64,000 nucleotides of DNA from NCBI GenBank assembly GCA_016712105.1, contig JADJRU010000020.1:1-64000 (forward strand), in the 5' to 3' direction. The position numbers were made by a program, and so were the translations under genes. Position 1 is the first letter of the stretch, and the number at the start of each line of letters is the position of its first letter. Below are positions 8,932 to 17,168 of this stretch, piece after piece. The DNA is from Ahniella sp. (GTDB taxonomy: Bacteria > Pseudomonadota > Gammaproteobacteria > Xanthomonadales > Ahniellaceae). Below the pieces are notes generated by a model that saw only the letters and a list, made by a program, of their open reading frames with translations, searched no databases and had not been told where the DNA came from.

Positions 8932-9996
8932 TCAGGAATGAAGGCAGGCCGGATCACGGCCGAGACGGATACTTCGGAAATCCATGCGCAGGGCATCGAC
9001 GCAGAGCAGCTTGCCGAGCAAAGGCTCATCGAGGCCGAGCAGCCATTTCAGCGCTTCGATGGCCTGAAGGCTGCCGATCAGGCCGGGCAGTGCACCAAGG
9101 ACCCCGGCTTCGGCACAGTTCGGCGCTTCACCGGGCGCCGGTGCTTCGGGGAACAGGCAGCGATAACAGGGCTGGTCCGGGCTCGTGTGCGGCGCAAACA
9201 CCGAGACTTGGCCGGCAAAGGCCTGAACGGCGCCGTAGACCCAGGGGATCTGCAATTGCAGCGCAGTGTCGTTGACGAGATACCGGGTTTCGAAATTGTC
9301 GGAACCGTCGATGATCAGATCCGCGCCACTCAGGAGCGTCCGGGCATTGCTGGCGTCCAGTCGTTCGGGACGGGCATGGACGGTGATCTCCGGATTCAGT
9401 GCCAGCAAGGTGCGGCGCGCCGACTCCACTTTCAGTGTGCCCACGCGGTCATCGGTATGCAGGATCTGGCGCTGCAGATTGCTGCGGTCGATTCGATCCT
9501 GGTCGATCACCGTGACGGTGCCGACACCGGCCGCGGCCAGATACAACGCGACGGGTGAGCCCAGGCCGCCGGCGCCAATCAGGGTGACACGCGCACGCGA
9601 CAGCCGTTCCTGCCCGGCACGACCGACTTGTGGCAGCAGGTGGTGGCGGAGATATCGCTCGTCGCTGGATGGTATGGCGCATGCCAATTTCGTCAGCGGC
9701 AAGGTTGCCGAGCGCCACGCGGTGACGCCGCCTTCCAGGATCGCCACCGATTCGAACCCAGGTAATCCAAGCAGACGTTCACACCGTTTGCCGCTGGCGC
9801 AGACCAACAGGACCGGCACATCGCCGGCGCCTTCGATGGCGGCCCGGATGGCCTGATCGCCGAGGCTCAGTGGGACATTCTGGCTGCCGTTGATGAAGCC
9901 GTCTGCCAATTCGGCGGGTTCGCGGATATCGATCAATGCCCATGCCGCAGCATTCCGGCTCAGGTCATCGATGGAAATGAGGCGTTCGGCAGGCAT
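8932..9996 (-). CDS. moeB: Molybdopterin-synthase adenylyltransferase with N-terminal rhodanese domain
   Basis: The protein has 354 residues. Residues 1-100 are a rhodanese domain with candidate catalytic Cys66 in VCASGKRC. Residues 115-354 are a ThiF/MoeB adenylyltransferase with GAGGLGS at 141-147, DRSNLQRQ, the zinc motif CYRC at 277-280 and the conserved Cys294 in PNCAEAGVLG. It would activate the C-terminus of MoaD or a related sulfur carrier; the fused rhodanese could supply sulfur. The usual second zinc CxxC near the C-terminus is replaced by ACLHS, leaving one Cys followed by a His. Neighbours moeA and mobA support a role in molybdenum cofactor synthesis, although ThiF-type roles cannot be excluded. 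Confidence 0.9.
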   Translation of the reverse strand: MPAERLISIDDLSRNAAAWALIDIREPAELADGFINGSQNVPLSLGDQAIRAAIEGAGDVPVLLVCASGKRCERLLGLPGFESVAILEGGVTAWRSATLPLTKLACAIPSSDERYLRHHLLPQVGRAGQERLSRARVTLIGAGGLGSPVALYLAAAGVGTVTVIDQDRIDRSNLQRQILHTDDRVGTLKVESARRTLLALNPEITVHARPERLDASNARTLLSGADLIIDGSDNFETRYLVNDTALQLQIPWVYGAVQAFAGQVSVFAPHTSPDQPCYRCLFPEAPAPGEAPNCAEAGVLGALPGLIGSLQAIEALKWLLGLDEPLLGKLLCVDALRMDFRSIRLGRDPACLHS

Positions 9997-10072
9997 GGGT
10001 CAGGCGCAGTCGGAATCGTCCATGATAACTGCGGCCAGCCTCAATGTTCAGTGGGTGATGTGCCTTGGCCGA

Positions 10073-11338
10073 TCAGAACACGCGACGGTACGGCAGAATC
10101 GGGACCAGATCCCCGGCACACCAATCGTGACGATCGGCGGCAAGTTCGATCAAGGTGTTGGATTCGACGACACTGCGCATGGCCCCTGACGACTCGCTCG
10201 GGTGGATGGTCGCGACCAACCGACCCTCCGGATCGACCGCGATGTTGCCGCGGCGCCACTCCAGTCGACCGTGCGATTTTCGCAAGGGCGCAGCCAGTTG
10301 TGCTTTGAGCATCGGCCGGTCCGACTGTCGGGACCACATTCGCAGCAAGGGCGCGACAAACGCGTGTAGGCTGGCAAACACCGACACCGGATTGCCGGGC
10401 AGACCGAGTACGACACTTTGCCCCAGCCTTGCGGCGAGTACCGGCATGCCGGGTTTGACGGCTACGCGCCAGAAGACGATCTGGCCCAGTTGATTCAGCA
10501 CGGCAGGGGTGTGATCCACTGGGCCGACCGATGCGCCGCCTGTCACCAGAACCAGATCATGGCCTGCCGCGGCTTCGGAAACGGTCTTCTGGAGCAGGGA
10601 CTGGTCGTCGCGGAGCGGGCCGATACAGTGGATCGAGAGGCCGCGCTCGGCGAACCATGCCGCGACGAGTGGGCCATTGCTGTCGATACGTTGACCCAGG
10701 GCAGTCGGTTCTCCGACCCGGACCACTTCGTCGCCGGTGACGATCACGGCAACACGAAGCGATTCGAAGACGGGCAGCCGGGCCAACCCGCATGACCCGG
10801 CCGTCGCCATCAACGCGGCATCGACGACACTTCCGGCCGGTGCGATCAAATGACCGCGGGCGAAGTCATCCGTAGCGGCACGGATATTGGCATTGGCGAC
10901 GACGGCGCAACGCAAGGTGATGACATCACCCTCAAGATCGACGTTTTCCTTGGGCACCACGGTGCCGCAGGCGTCCGGCACGATGGCGCCCGTGGCCACG
11001 GCAACACATTCGTTGGGCGCGAGACTGGCCGCAGCGCCGCCGGCCAGAGTCTCGCCCGAGATGCGGAATCGACTGCCGGCCGCAAAACCGCTTTCGGAGT
11101 GAGCGAGCGCAAAGCCGTCCATCGCAGAATGCCTGAAGCCGGGAACGTCCGCCGGTGCGTGAATGTCGTCGGCCAGAACAGCATGCAGACATTGGCTGAT
11201 CGAACGCCATTCCTGCGGGCGCGGCAATGCGGCGGCCAACGCCCGCAAGTGGTCGATGGCCTCGGCATAGGCAATGGGTTTTGGCGGGGTCAATGCCGGC
11301 GCAGCAGGGGCTGACGTGTTCGGGAGCGGATTGGACAT
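10073..11338 (-). CDS. moeA: Molybdopterin molybdenumtransferase
   Basis: The enzyme inserts molybdate into adenylylated molybdopterin, the last step to Mo-molybdopterin. The protein is 421 residues from the ATG at 11338. Typical MoeA features are present: PGFRHSAMDGFAL, the VATGAIVPD region, a VTGDEVV region, the molybdopterin-binding fold motif LVTGGASVG, and LGLPGNPVSVF. The start is uncertain. An ATG at 11356 would overlap the corrected end of mobA, and the ATG at 11338 follows it by 7 bases; neither has a well-spaced ribosome binding site. Coupling with mobA is likely. Confidence 0.95.
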   Translation of the reverse strand: MSNPLPNTSAPAAPALTPPKPIAYAEAIDHLRALAAALPRPQEWRSISQCLHAVLADDIHAPADVPGFRHSAMDGFALAHSESGFAAGSRFRISGETLAGGAAASLAPNECVAVATGAIVPDACGTVVPKENVDLEGDVITLRCAVVANANIRAATDDFARGHLIAPAGSVVDAALMATAGSCGLARLPVFESLRVAVIVTGDEVVRVGEPTALGQRIDSNGPLVAAWFAERGLSIHCIGPLRDDQSLLQKTVSEAAAGHDLVLVTGGASVGPVDHTPAVLNQLGQIVFWRVAVKPGMPVLAARLGQSVVLGLPGNPVSVFASLHAFVAPLLRMWSRQSDRPMLKAQLAAPLRKSHGRLEWRRGNIAVDPEGRLVATIHPSESSGAMRSVVESNTLIELAADRHDWCAGDLVPILPYRRVF

Positions 11339-11345
11339 CAGGGCG

Positions 11346-11914
11346 TCAACGGACATCCTTCGTTGAATTGATGTTCTCGAACTGGGCCGCCGCGTTCGCA
11401 AACGGCACCTCCACGACATTGAGTTTTTCGTGCCATCGCCAAATGGCACGTTCGCCTGCCGCCAGGGCCGCTTCGGCTACCGGTGCCAGGGTTTTGCCGG
11501 TACATCGCGAACAGATACTGGCGTTGTTCGCCGTCGTGTGACCGCGACCTCGGCATCACTGCCGTCGAGTGCCGCGTGGAGGCGCGTGACCAGATCCAGC
11601 GGAAACTCCGGGGTGTCGCAGGGCGTAGTGACGAGATACGGCCGTGTGCATTGGGCCAGGGCCCTCCTGATGCCGGCGATGGGGCCGAGAAACCCCGGGC
11701 TGGCATCGGAAACGACCGGGACCCCCAGAGTCTGATACCGGTCGAGGTTTCGATTGGCGATGATCAGGACGGAGCTGACTTGAGGGGCGAGTCGCTCCAG
11801 CATGTGTTGAGCCATCGGCTTGCCCTGCCAGGCGATCAGGCCCTTGTCGGCACCACCCATGCGCAAACCGCGACCGCCAGCGAGGATACAACCCGTGATG
11901 TTCTGCTTCGCCAT
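11346..11914 (-). CDS. mobA: Molybdenum cofactor guanylyltransferase, with two apparent frameshifts
   Basis: MobA attaches GMP to Mo-molybdopterin. The N-terminal nucleotide-binding motif CILAGGRGLRMGGADKGL and the TTPCDTPEFP segment are clear. After the codons for EVAVT the annotated frame degenerates and stops at 11477. The expected sequence continues in the next frame as GEQRQYLFAMYR and then in the third frame as TLAPVAEAALAAGERAIW, ending NINSTKDVR at 11346. Two one-base shifts near 11535-11545 and 11500-11512 therefore restore a full MobA of about 190 residues. moeA and moeB follow directly, so loss of function is unlikely and base-calling error is the simpler reading. Confidence 0.88.
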
Positions 11915-11944
11915 GCATGCTCCTGGTCGGGCCGGTTGTCGATG

Positions 11945-12170
11945 CAGGAACGCCCGGGCCGGGCGTCACCTGCGAGTTGCTGAGGAAAGGTACGGGTGTT
12001 GACCCGCCTGTTTCATGAGTCGCAAAGCCTGCCCCGTGTTCTTGCAGGACGCCACTCAGGACCCGTTCCGAAGCAAGTCTATTTTCACGATGCTGGACCT
12101 TTCGGCCGGAGACTAGATCCATCAGCCGGGCGCATGACACTGACGAAAGACAGTGTTGTACCCCGGCCGA
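11945..12170 (-). promoter_or_regulatory. Hairpin-rich leader upstream of mobA
   Basis: The 263 bases between mobA and the divergent gene at 12178-12456 contain no plausible ORF but several stems on the minus strand: GCCGGGG...CCCGGC enclosing ACACTG/CAGTGT (12125-12167); GGCC-GAAA-GGTC with a GNRA loop (about 12094-12111); CGGGT-CAAC-ACCCG (about 11993-12010); and ACGCCCG-GNC-CGGGCGT (about 11951-11970), close to the mobA start. This could be a structured regulatory leader. It does not match what I remember of the Moco riboswitch core, so no class is assigned. Confidence 0.35.
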
Positions 12171-12177
12171 CTGAAAT

Positions 12178-12456
12178 CTAATCACCGAACTCCCGGTCCA
12201 GATACTCGTGAATGGCTTCCTCCACGGGTTTCTTGATGGCAAACAACAGGATTCCGAGCTTGGCGAACACCGTGACCTGGCCTTTTTCAAGCGTGATCGA
12301 ACCGTGGACGCCGCTGCGTTCGAAGTGCAGGACGTCGCCGTCCCAGCCGTGGGTGACCGCAAATTTCTTGGCGATCGACTTGGCAACCCGATTGACCGCA
12401 GCCTTGGCCTCGGCATGGTTTTTCTTGTGTTGGTGTGTGATGTGGATGGTCGACAT
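12178..12456 (-). CDS. Polyhydroxyalkanoic acid system family protein
   Basis: The product has 92 residues starting MSTIHITHQHKKNHAEAK. The short His- and Lys-rich start, the ITLEKGQVTVFAKLG region and the C-terminal KKPVEEAIHEYLD match the small family annotated as a polyhydroxyalkanoate system or granule-associated protein. The exact role in the family is poorly defined. The longer open frame upstream of the ATG at 12456 has no family resemblance. It is divergent from the cupredoxin gene, with an 82-base shared intergenic region. No PHA synthase is in this window. Confidence 0.75.
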   Translation of the reverse strand: MSTIHITHQHKKNHAEAKAAVNRVAKSIAKKFAVTHGWDGDVLHFERSGVHGSITLEKGQVTVFAKLGILLFAIKKPVEEAIHEYLDREFGD

Positions 12457-12538
12457 GTCGGTTTCTGGGAAAAGGCAGTGGTGGGCGGAGAGTCCTGCGT
12501 TAAGATCATGCCAGAACAACCGGTGCGGGGAAGTGCTG

Positions 12539-13222
12539 ATGATGTGGCGATGGGCGTGGATACTGGCGCTGTTTGGCTCGTGCGGACCCGCATGGGCTGA
12601 AGAACCGATGGATGGCGCGTTGCGCGGACAGTTGCAGGTCACCGCCAATGGCGTGGCGTTGCGGGCCACCGAGGCACAGGATGCAGTCATCTATTTCCGT
12701 CCCAAACAACCCGTGGTGCCGGTTCCGCCAGCCAATCCGGCGATCATGACCACACGCCGAAAGCAGTTCGTCCCCAGAATCCTCGCGCTGCCGGTCGGCG
12801 GGTCGGTGCAGTTCCCGAATGAGGATCCGATCCTCCACAACGCGTTCTCGACGTCGACGGACAACGCGTTTGATACCGGCCAATACGGCAAGGGTCAGGG
12901 CAAGATCCACACGTTCGATCGTGTCGGTCTGGTGCGCGTGTACTGCAATGTCCACCATTCCATGTACGGGTTCATCCTGATTCTGGATACGCCGTTCCAC
13001 ACGCGTGCCGATGCCCAGGGGCGTTTTGCGCTGACCGGATTGCCACCCGGTGAGGGCGAACTGGTGATCTTCCATGATCGGGCGCCACCCCTGCGGCAGA
13101 CAGTCGTGGTGGGTGAAACCGGTCCGCTTTCGCTGACGCTCGAGTTCAGCAAGCGCAAGGTGCCCACGCACACCAACAAGTTTGGCAAGCCGTACCAGAG
13201 GACACCCAATGCAAACTACTAA
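12539..13222 (+). CDS. Secreted cupredoxin-like (plastocyanin-type) protein
   Basis: The protein has 227 residues and a signal peptide ending AWA near residue 20. The first domain carries a type-1 copper pattern: His100 in NEDPILHNAF, and Cys136, His139 and Met142 in YCNVHHSMYG. A carboxypeptidase-regulatory-like beta domain follows. Such proteins are often labelled methylamine utilisation protein without evidence. A GGGGA site lies 7 bases before the ATG at 12539. The last codons overlap the ribosome-binding region of the sensor kinase at 13209, so the two are co-transcribed. I infer a periplasmic copper- or redox-related role. Confidence 0.8.
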   Translation: MMWRWAWILALFGSCGPAWAEEPMDGALRGQLQVTANGVALRATEAQDAVIYFRPKQPVVPVPPANPAIMTTRRKQFVPRILALPVGGSVQFPNEDPILHNAFSTSTDNAFDTGQYGKGQGKIHTFDRVGLVRVYCNVHHSMYGFILILDTPFHTRADAQGRFALTGLPPGEGELVIFHDRAPPLRQTVVVGETGPLSLTLEFSKRKVPTHTNKFGKPYQRTPNANY

Positions 13223-15920
13223 GCCGGCTTTTCGTCTGCCGCTGGCCGCCCGGATCTTCCTGGTCTGCGGCGGGCTGATCACGGCGGCCATTCTGGCGGC
13301 GGTCGCGGTGACCTACAGCCAAGGCCGGAAGATCGCCGATGCCAGCGTCGAGTCGGCATTGTCCACATCGGTCAGCGTGCAGGATGCGGCGAAACAAGCG
13401 CAGTTGGATCAGATCCAGACTCTGGTCAGCTTCATCGCGCAGGATCCGGCGGTCGTTCAATACTTCGCCAGTTCGACAGATTCGGTCACCGATGCCGGGT
13501 TGTTTGGCGAAACCGAAACGGTAGACCCACTGGCGACCGGCAGTGTCTCGCTTGCCGACTTGTTGAGCGAACGCCAAAGCCAGTATCCGTTTGCACTGGG
13601 CATCTTCCTTGACGATCAAGGCAATGTGCTGGCACGCACCGACGAACAGGAAGCAGTCCAGGAATCGCTGCGTGACGATGCCTTCCTGCAGCCGGCGATC
13701 AGTGACGTGCAGCCGATCTCGGGTTTCTGGCGTCAGGGTGCAACGTTGTATCAGGCGGCCATCACGCCCGTTCAGCGTGACGAGGACCTGCTGGGTTTCC
13801 TGCTGCTGGCCCAGGCGGTGGACGATACGTTCGCGATGAAGGTCGGCGACATCAGCGGTGCCCACATCGCTTATCTGTTTCCGGGATCGCCAGTCAAAGT
13901 GGTGTCGAGTTCGCTGAGTGACGAACAGGCACAGGACCTCGCCAAGAATCTTGGCCCCGACTCGGTTGCCGGCAAGGCAATCGAAACCGCCCAGTCAGTG
14001 GAAACCCTCGAGTTGACGCTCGGCAGCGGCAAGTGGATCGGCCGGCTGCGACCCGTCGATGCTGATGCCGGTCCGCATCTTGGTTCGGCACTGCTGCTTA
14101 CTTCCGCCGATCGTGCCTATGCCGGTTTTCAGCGAATTCTGAATCTGGTACTGGCGGCGGGCCCTCGGTTCACTGGTGTTGGCGCTTCCGCTGTCGTTCC
14201 TGCTGGCCAAGGCCACTTTGCGACCGGTCCATCAATTGGCGCTGGCGGCAGAAGAAGCGGCCGACGGCAACTACCAGACGCGCGTGTCGGTGTCGGGCAC
14301 CGACGAACTGGCCCGGCTGTCGCACAGTTTCGATCGGCTCCTGTCAGACCTTCGGGAGAAAAGCGATATCGAAGGCTACGTGACAAACCTGTCGCGGTTT
14401 CTGCCTGAGCCGAAGTCCGAGCGCGTGACACCTTCGGCGGGCACTGCCACGGCCGTGCGCACCCGATTGCCGTCGCTCGTCACAAGGGTGGTGCTCGGGA
14501 TCGAATGTCGTGCACTGGCCAAACCATTTCCGCGTGATCAGATTTCTCAGCGAGCCAAGGACATGTCGGATTTTGTCTCGGCGATCGATGTGGTGGCTCG
14601 TCGTGCCGAGGGCCAGGTGCTCGTCCAGACCGGCTCACGCGCACTCGTCGGGTTTGCGGGTTCCGATGCCTTGATGCGCGCACTGCAGGCGGCCAGCAAC
14701 CTTCGTCGGGACAGTGCGCTGCCCGATCTGTTGTCGGCCTCGTTTGCGTTTGCGTTGCATGAAGGTGACGTGCTCGAAGGTCAGCTGCCGTGTCCGGCGG
14801 CTCATCGCCAGTCAGCAGCGGTGGCACCGTGTACCAGCTTGATCGCTTGTTGTCCGAAAGTGCAGAGGGCGGCGTTCTGGTCGCCCGGCCGATGGCTGAA
14901 GCGGTCAAGGAAGCCATTCACGCCGAAGCCGGCGCGCAGAATGGCCTGATCAGCGGACGTCCGTTTTTCGGCCTGCCGATCGACGCCTTGGACACCTTGC
15001 CCCGATTGACTGTGGCGCACGCAGAGACCAGCGGTACCGGCGACACGGTGATCACCCCTCAATCGCAAAGTGCCATGACCCGTCGAGGCGACGAACCCAC
15101 GATGGGGTCGGTGTTTGGAGGACGCTACGAAATCCTCTCCGAACTGGGTGCCGGCGGCATGGGTGTGGTGTACAAGGCGCGCGATCTGGAGCTCGATGAC
15201 GTCGTGGCGCTGAAGATGCTGCGTGGTGCCGGGCTGATGGACGAGGAAAGTCTGGAACGCCTCAAGATCGAGATCAAACTGGCGCGCCGAATCACTCATC
15301 CCAATGTCCTTCGAACCTTCGACTTTGGAGAAGTGAATGGACGCCCTTACATTTCGATGGAGTACGTGCGTGGCATGACTCTTCGTTACTTGCTGAAGCA
15401 AGCTGGGCGGATCCCGTTTTCCGCCGGCCTTCGAATCGCCAAACAGTTGTGTGCCGGGCTGGCGGCTGCGCACGAAGTCGGTGTGCTGCATCGGGACATC
15501 AAGCCGGAGAACCTGATCCTCGAGCAAAGTGGCAACGCGAAGCTGATGGATTTCGGCATTGCACGGCCGGCCCGTCGATCGGAGCCGGGGCAAACCCGTC
15601 AGGGCATGTTCGTCGGGACGCCGCATTACGCGTCTCCCGAACAACTTGCCGGTGATGAAGTGGATTTCCGGGCCGATGTGTATTCGACCGGTGTTCTGTT
15701 GTGCGAAATGTTCTGCGGCAAGCTGCCGTTCAATGGCGCGAACACGATGGAGATCTACATGGCGCAGATGCAGCAGACGCCGATCAAGCCTTCCGATTAC
15801 TGGCCGGAGATTCCGGAAGATCTGGAGGAGGTGATCCTGAAATGTATCGCCAAGTCGGCGGATGATCGGTATCAGACGGTCGCTGAACTGGGTGTGGCTC
15901 TGGGACGTTTGCGGGCGTGA
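13209..15920 (+). CDS. Membrane sensor: periplasmic domain-HAMP-degenerate cyclase-Ser/Thr kinase, two apparent frameshifts
   Basis: One polypeptide of about 903 residues emerges when two indels are corrected. TM1 is near residues 12-32, followed by an extracytoplasmic domain of about 270 residues, then TM2 near 305-330, HAMP near 338-390, and a class III cyclase-like domain near 425-585. A C-terminal protein kinase runs from about 636 to the end. The kinase looks active: GAGGMGVVYK, VALKML, HRDIKPEN, DFGIA and YASPEQ. The cyclase-like part lacks the metal-binding Asp residues, so it is probably a regulatory relic. The first shift, near 14158, is in a GGG run inside TM2 and is restored by removing one G. 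The second, near 14787, needs one added base. Placing the kinase after HAMP is unusual. Confidence 0.82.
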
Positions 15921-15941
15921 TTGGACTGAAGGAGTAGGTCG

Positions 15942-17054
15942 ATGAACCGTTTGGGTCAGCTCATGTTGGGTTTGGTGATGTTGCCGGTCGGAGCCGTGTC
16001 GGCGCAGGATCCCTTTGCCGCGGAAAACAGCGATTCCCAGACCCCTTCATCGATCGACTGGTGGGGTGAGGCGCGGCTCTGGTATGACCAGGTCGACGAT
16101 CTGGCAGGGCGGGATGACATTGCCCGCAGCCGTTTGCGCGTTCGTACGGGTTGGCGCGGCGTGATGGACCAGTTTGAGTGGGGTGCCACGCTGGAAGGCC
16201 AACTGGGCTCCGATGACAACCGCACGAACAGGATCAACCTCGACAACGAACGTTCCGATGATCTGAATCTCGACGAGTTCTACGGCCGATGGAATTTTGG
16301 TGACCAGTCGAATCTGCTTGTCGGCAAGACGTCCATGCCGTTACGTCTGAGTCCGATGTTGTTCGACCCGGATCTGCGTCCGCTGGGTATCAGCGTGACG
16401 CATGGACAGGGCTTTGGCGAATTCCACCGGTGGTCGCTCGTGGGGGGAGTATTCACCGGCGATCATCTCTATGGCGACGAGTCCCGGCTCGCCGCAATCC
16501 AGGCTGGCCTTCATTTCCGGGAAGGCATGAACTGGTCGTTCGAGGGGCTGCTCGCTTATCTGGACTGGTCCGATCTTGATGTATTGGCAGTTCAGGGGCT
16601 CGGTCGAACGAACCAGCGAATTCAGGGTGGCACCGTGTTTCGCAGTGACTATGAAATCCTCGACCTGCAACTGGCGACCCGCGGCACGCTGTTTGATTGG
16701 CCGTTCCGAATGGAAATCGACGTGGCGCGCAACCTGGGCGTTCGGGCCGCACCGGGAACGAATGAAAGTGCGTTGCGGGATGCCGGTCGTGTCAGCGCGG
16801 TGCTCGGCGACCGCCGTGGACTGAATGGCGTCGAACTCGGTGCTGCCTGCCAACGAATTCAGCGTGATGCAGCGTTGGCGCCGTTCACCGATGACGAGTG
16901 GTGGTTCCACAGTTTCTCGCGCGGCTGCCTGCCGTGGGTTGGTTACGGCATCAGCCACAATCTCTCGACCCGGTTTGCGTTCTCGCGGGAACGTCGAGAC
17001 GATCAGAGTGAAGACGTCGAACGGTTCCTCGTTGATCTCGAGTACCGTTGGTAA
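15942..17054 (+). CDS. Outer-membrane porin-like beta-barrel protein
   Basis: The product has 370 residues. It has a signal peptide cleaved around VSAQ (residue 22), alternating beta-strand pattern throughout and a C-terminal Trp, the usual BAM recognition end of outer-membrane barrels. It resembles the broad group of putative porins and phosphate-selective-like barrels, but I cannot name the substrate. AAGGAG lies 7 bases before the ATG. It follows the sensor kinase by 21 bases in the same operon, so the kinase may regulate or depend on what passes through it. Two Cys residues occur late (AACQRIQ and SRGCLPW). Confidence 0.78.
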   Translation: MNRLGQLMLGLVMLPVGAVSAQDPFAAENSDSQTPSSIDWWGEARLWYDQVDDLAGRDDIARSRLRVRTGWRGVMDQFEWGATLEGQLGSDDNRTNRINLDNERSDDLNLDEFYGRWNFGDQSNLLVGKTSMPLRLSPMLFDPDLRPLGISVTHGQGFGEFHRWSLVGGVFTGDHLYGDESRLAAIQAGLHFREGMNWSFEGLLAYLDWSDLDVLAVQGLGRTNQRIQGGTVFRSDYEILDLQLATRGTLFDWPFRMEIDVARNLGVRAAPGTNESALRDAGRVSAVLGDRRGLNGVELGAACQRIQRDAALAPFTDDEWWFHSFSRGCLPWVGYGISHNLSTRFAFSRERRDDQSEDVERFLVDLEYRW

Positions 17055-17072
17055 GGCCCGTCGTTGGGCCTT
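17053..17072 (+). terminator. Hairpin after the porin gene
   Basis: AAGGCCC pairs with GGGCCTT around a 6-base loop, overlapping the stop codon of the porin gene. There is no long U tract, so the efficiency is uncertain. A second hairpin lies at 17127-17153 for the convergent gene. Confidence 0.5.
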
Positions 17073-17126
17073 GAGTGTAACCGTCGCGTTTGGGCGGCGA
17101 TCGAAACGCCACCCTGATGATCTGCA

Positions 17127-17153
17127 TGGCCCGCCCCGGCATGGGACGGGCCA
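17127..17153 (-). terminator. Hairpin after the aminotransferase gene
   Basis: TGGCCCG pairs with CGGGCCA around a 13-base loop, 16 bases beyond the corrected stop of the minus-strand aminotransferase gene. It fits the convergent arrangement with the porin gene. No U tract is seen. Confidence 0.45.
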
Positions 17154-17168
17154 AACTTCAGGTTTGCG

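Noticed and set aside
11500..11545. Programmed ribosomal frameshifting in mobA
   Set aside because: No slippery heptamer with a downstream structure is visible. Two shifts are needed, and the same type of break occurs in many unrelated genes of the window.
11945..12170. Moco, cobalamin or TPP riboswitch upstream of mobA
   Set aside because: The conserved cores of these classes as I remember them are not found; only generic hairpins are seen. It is reported as an unclassified leader.
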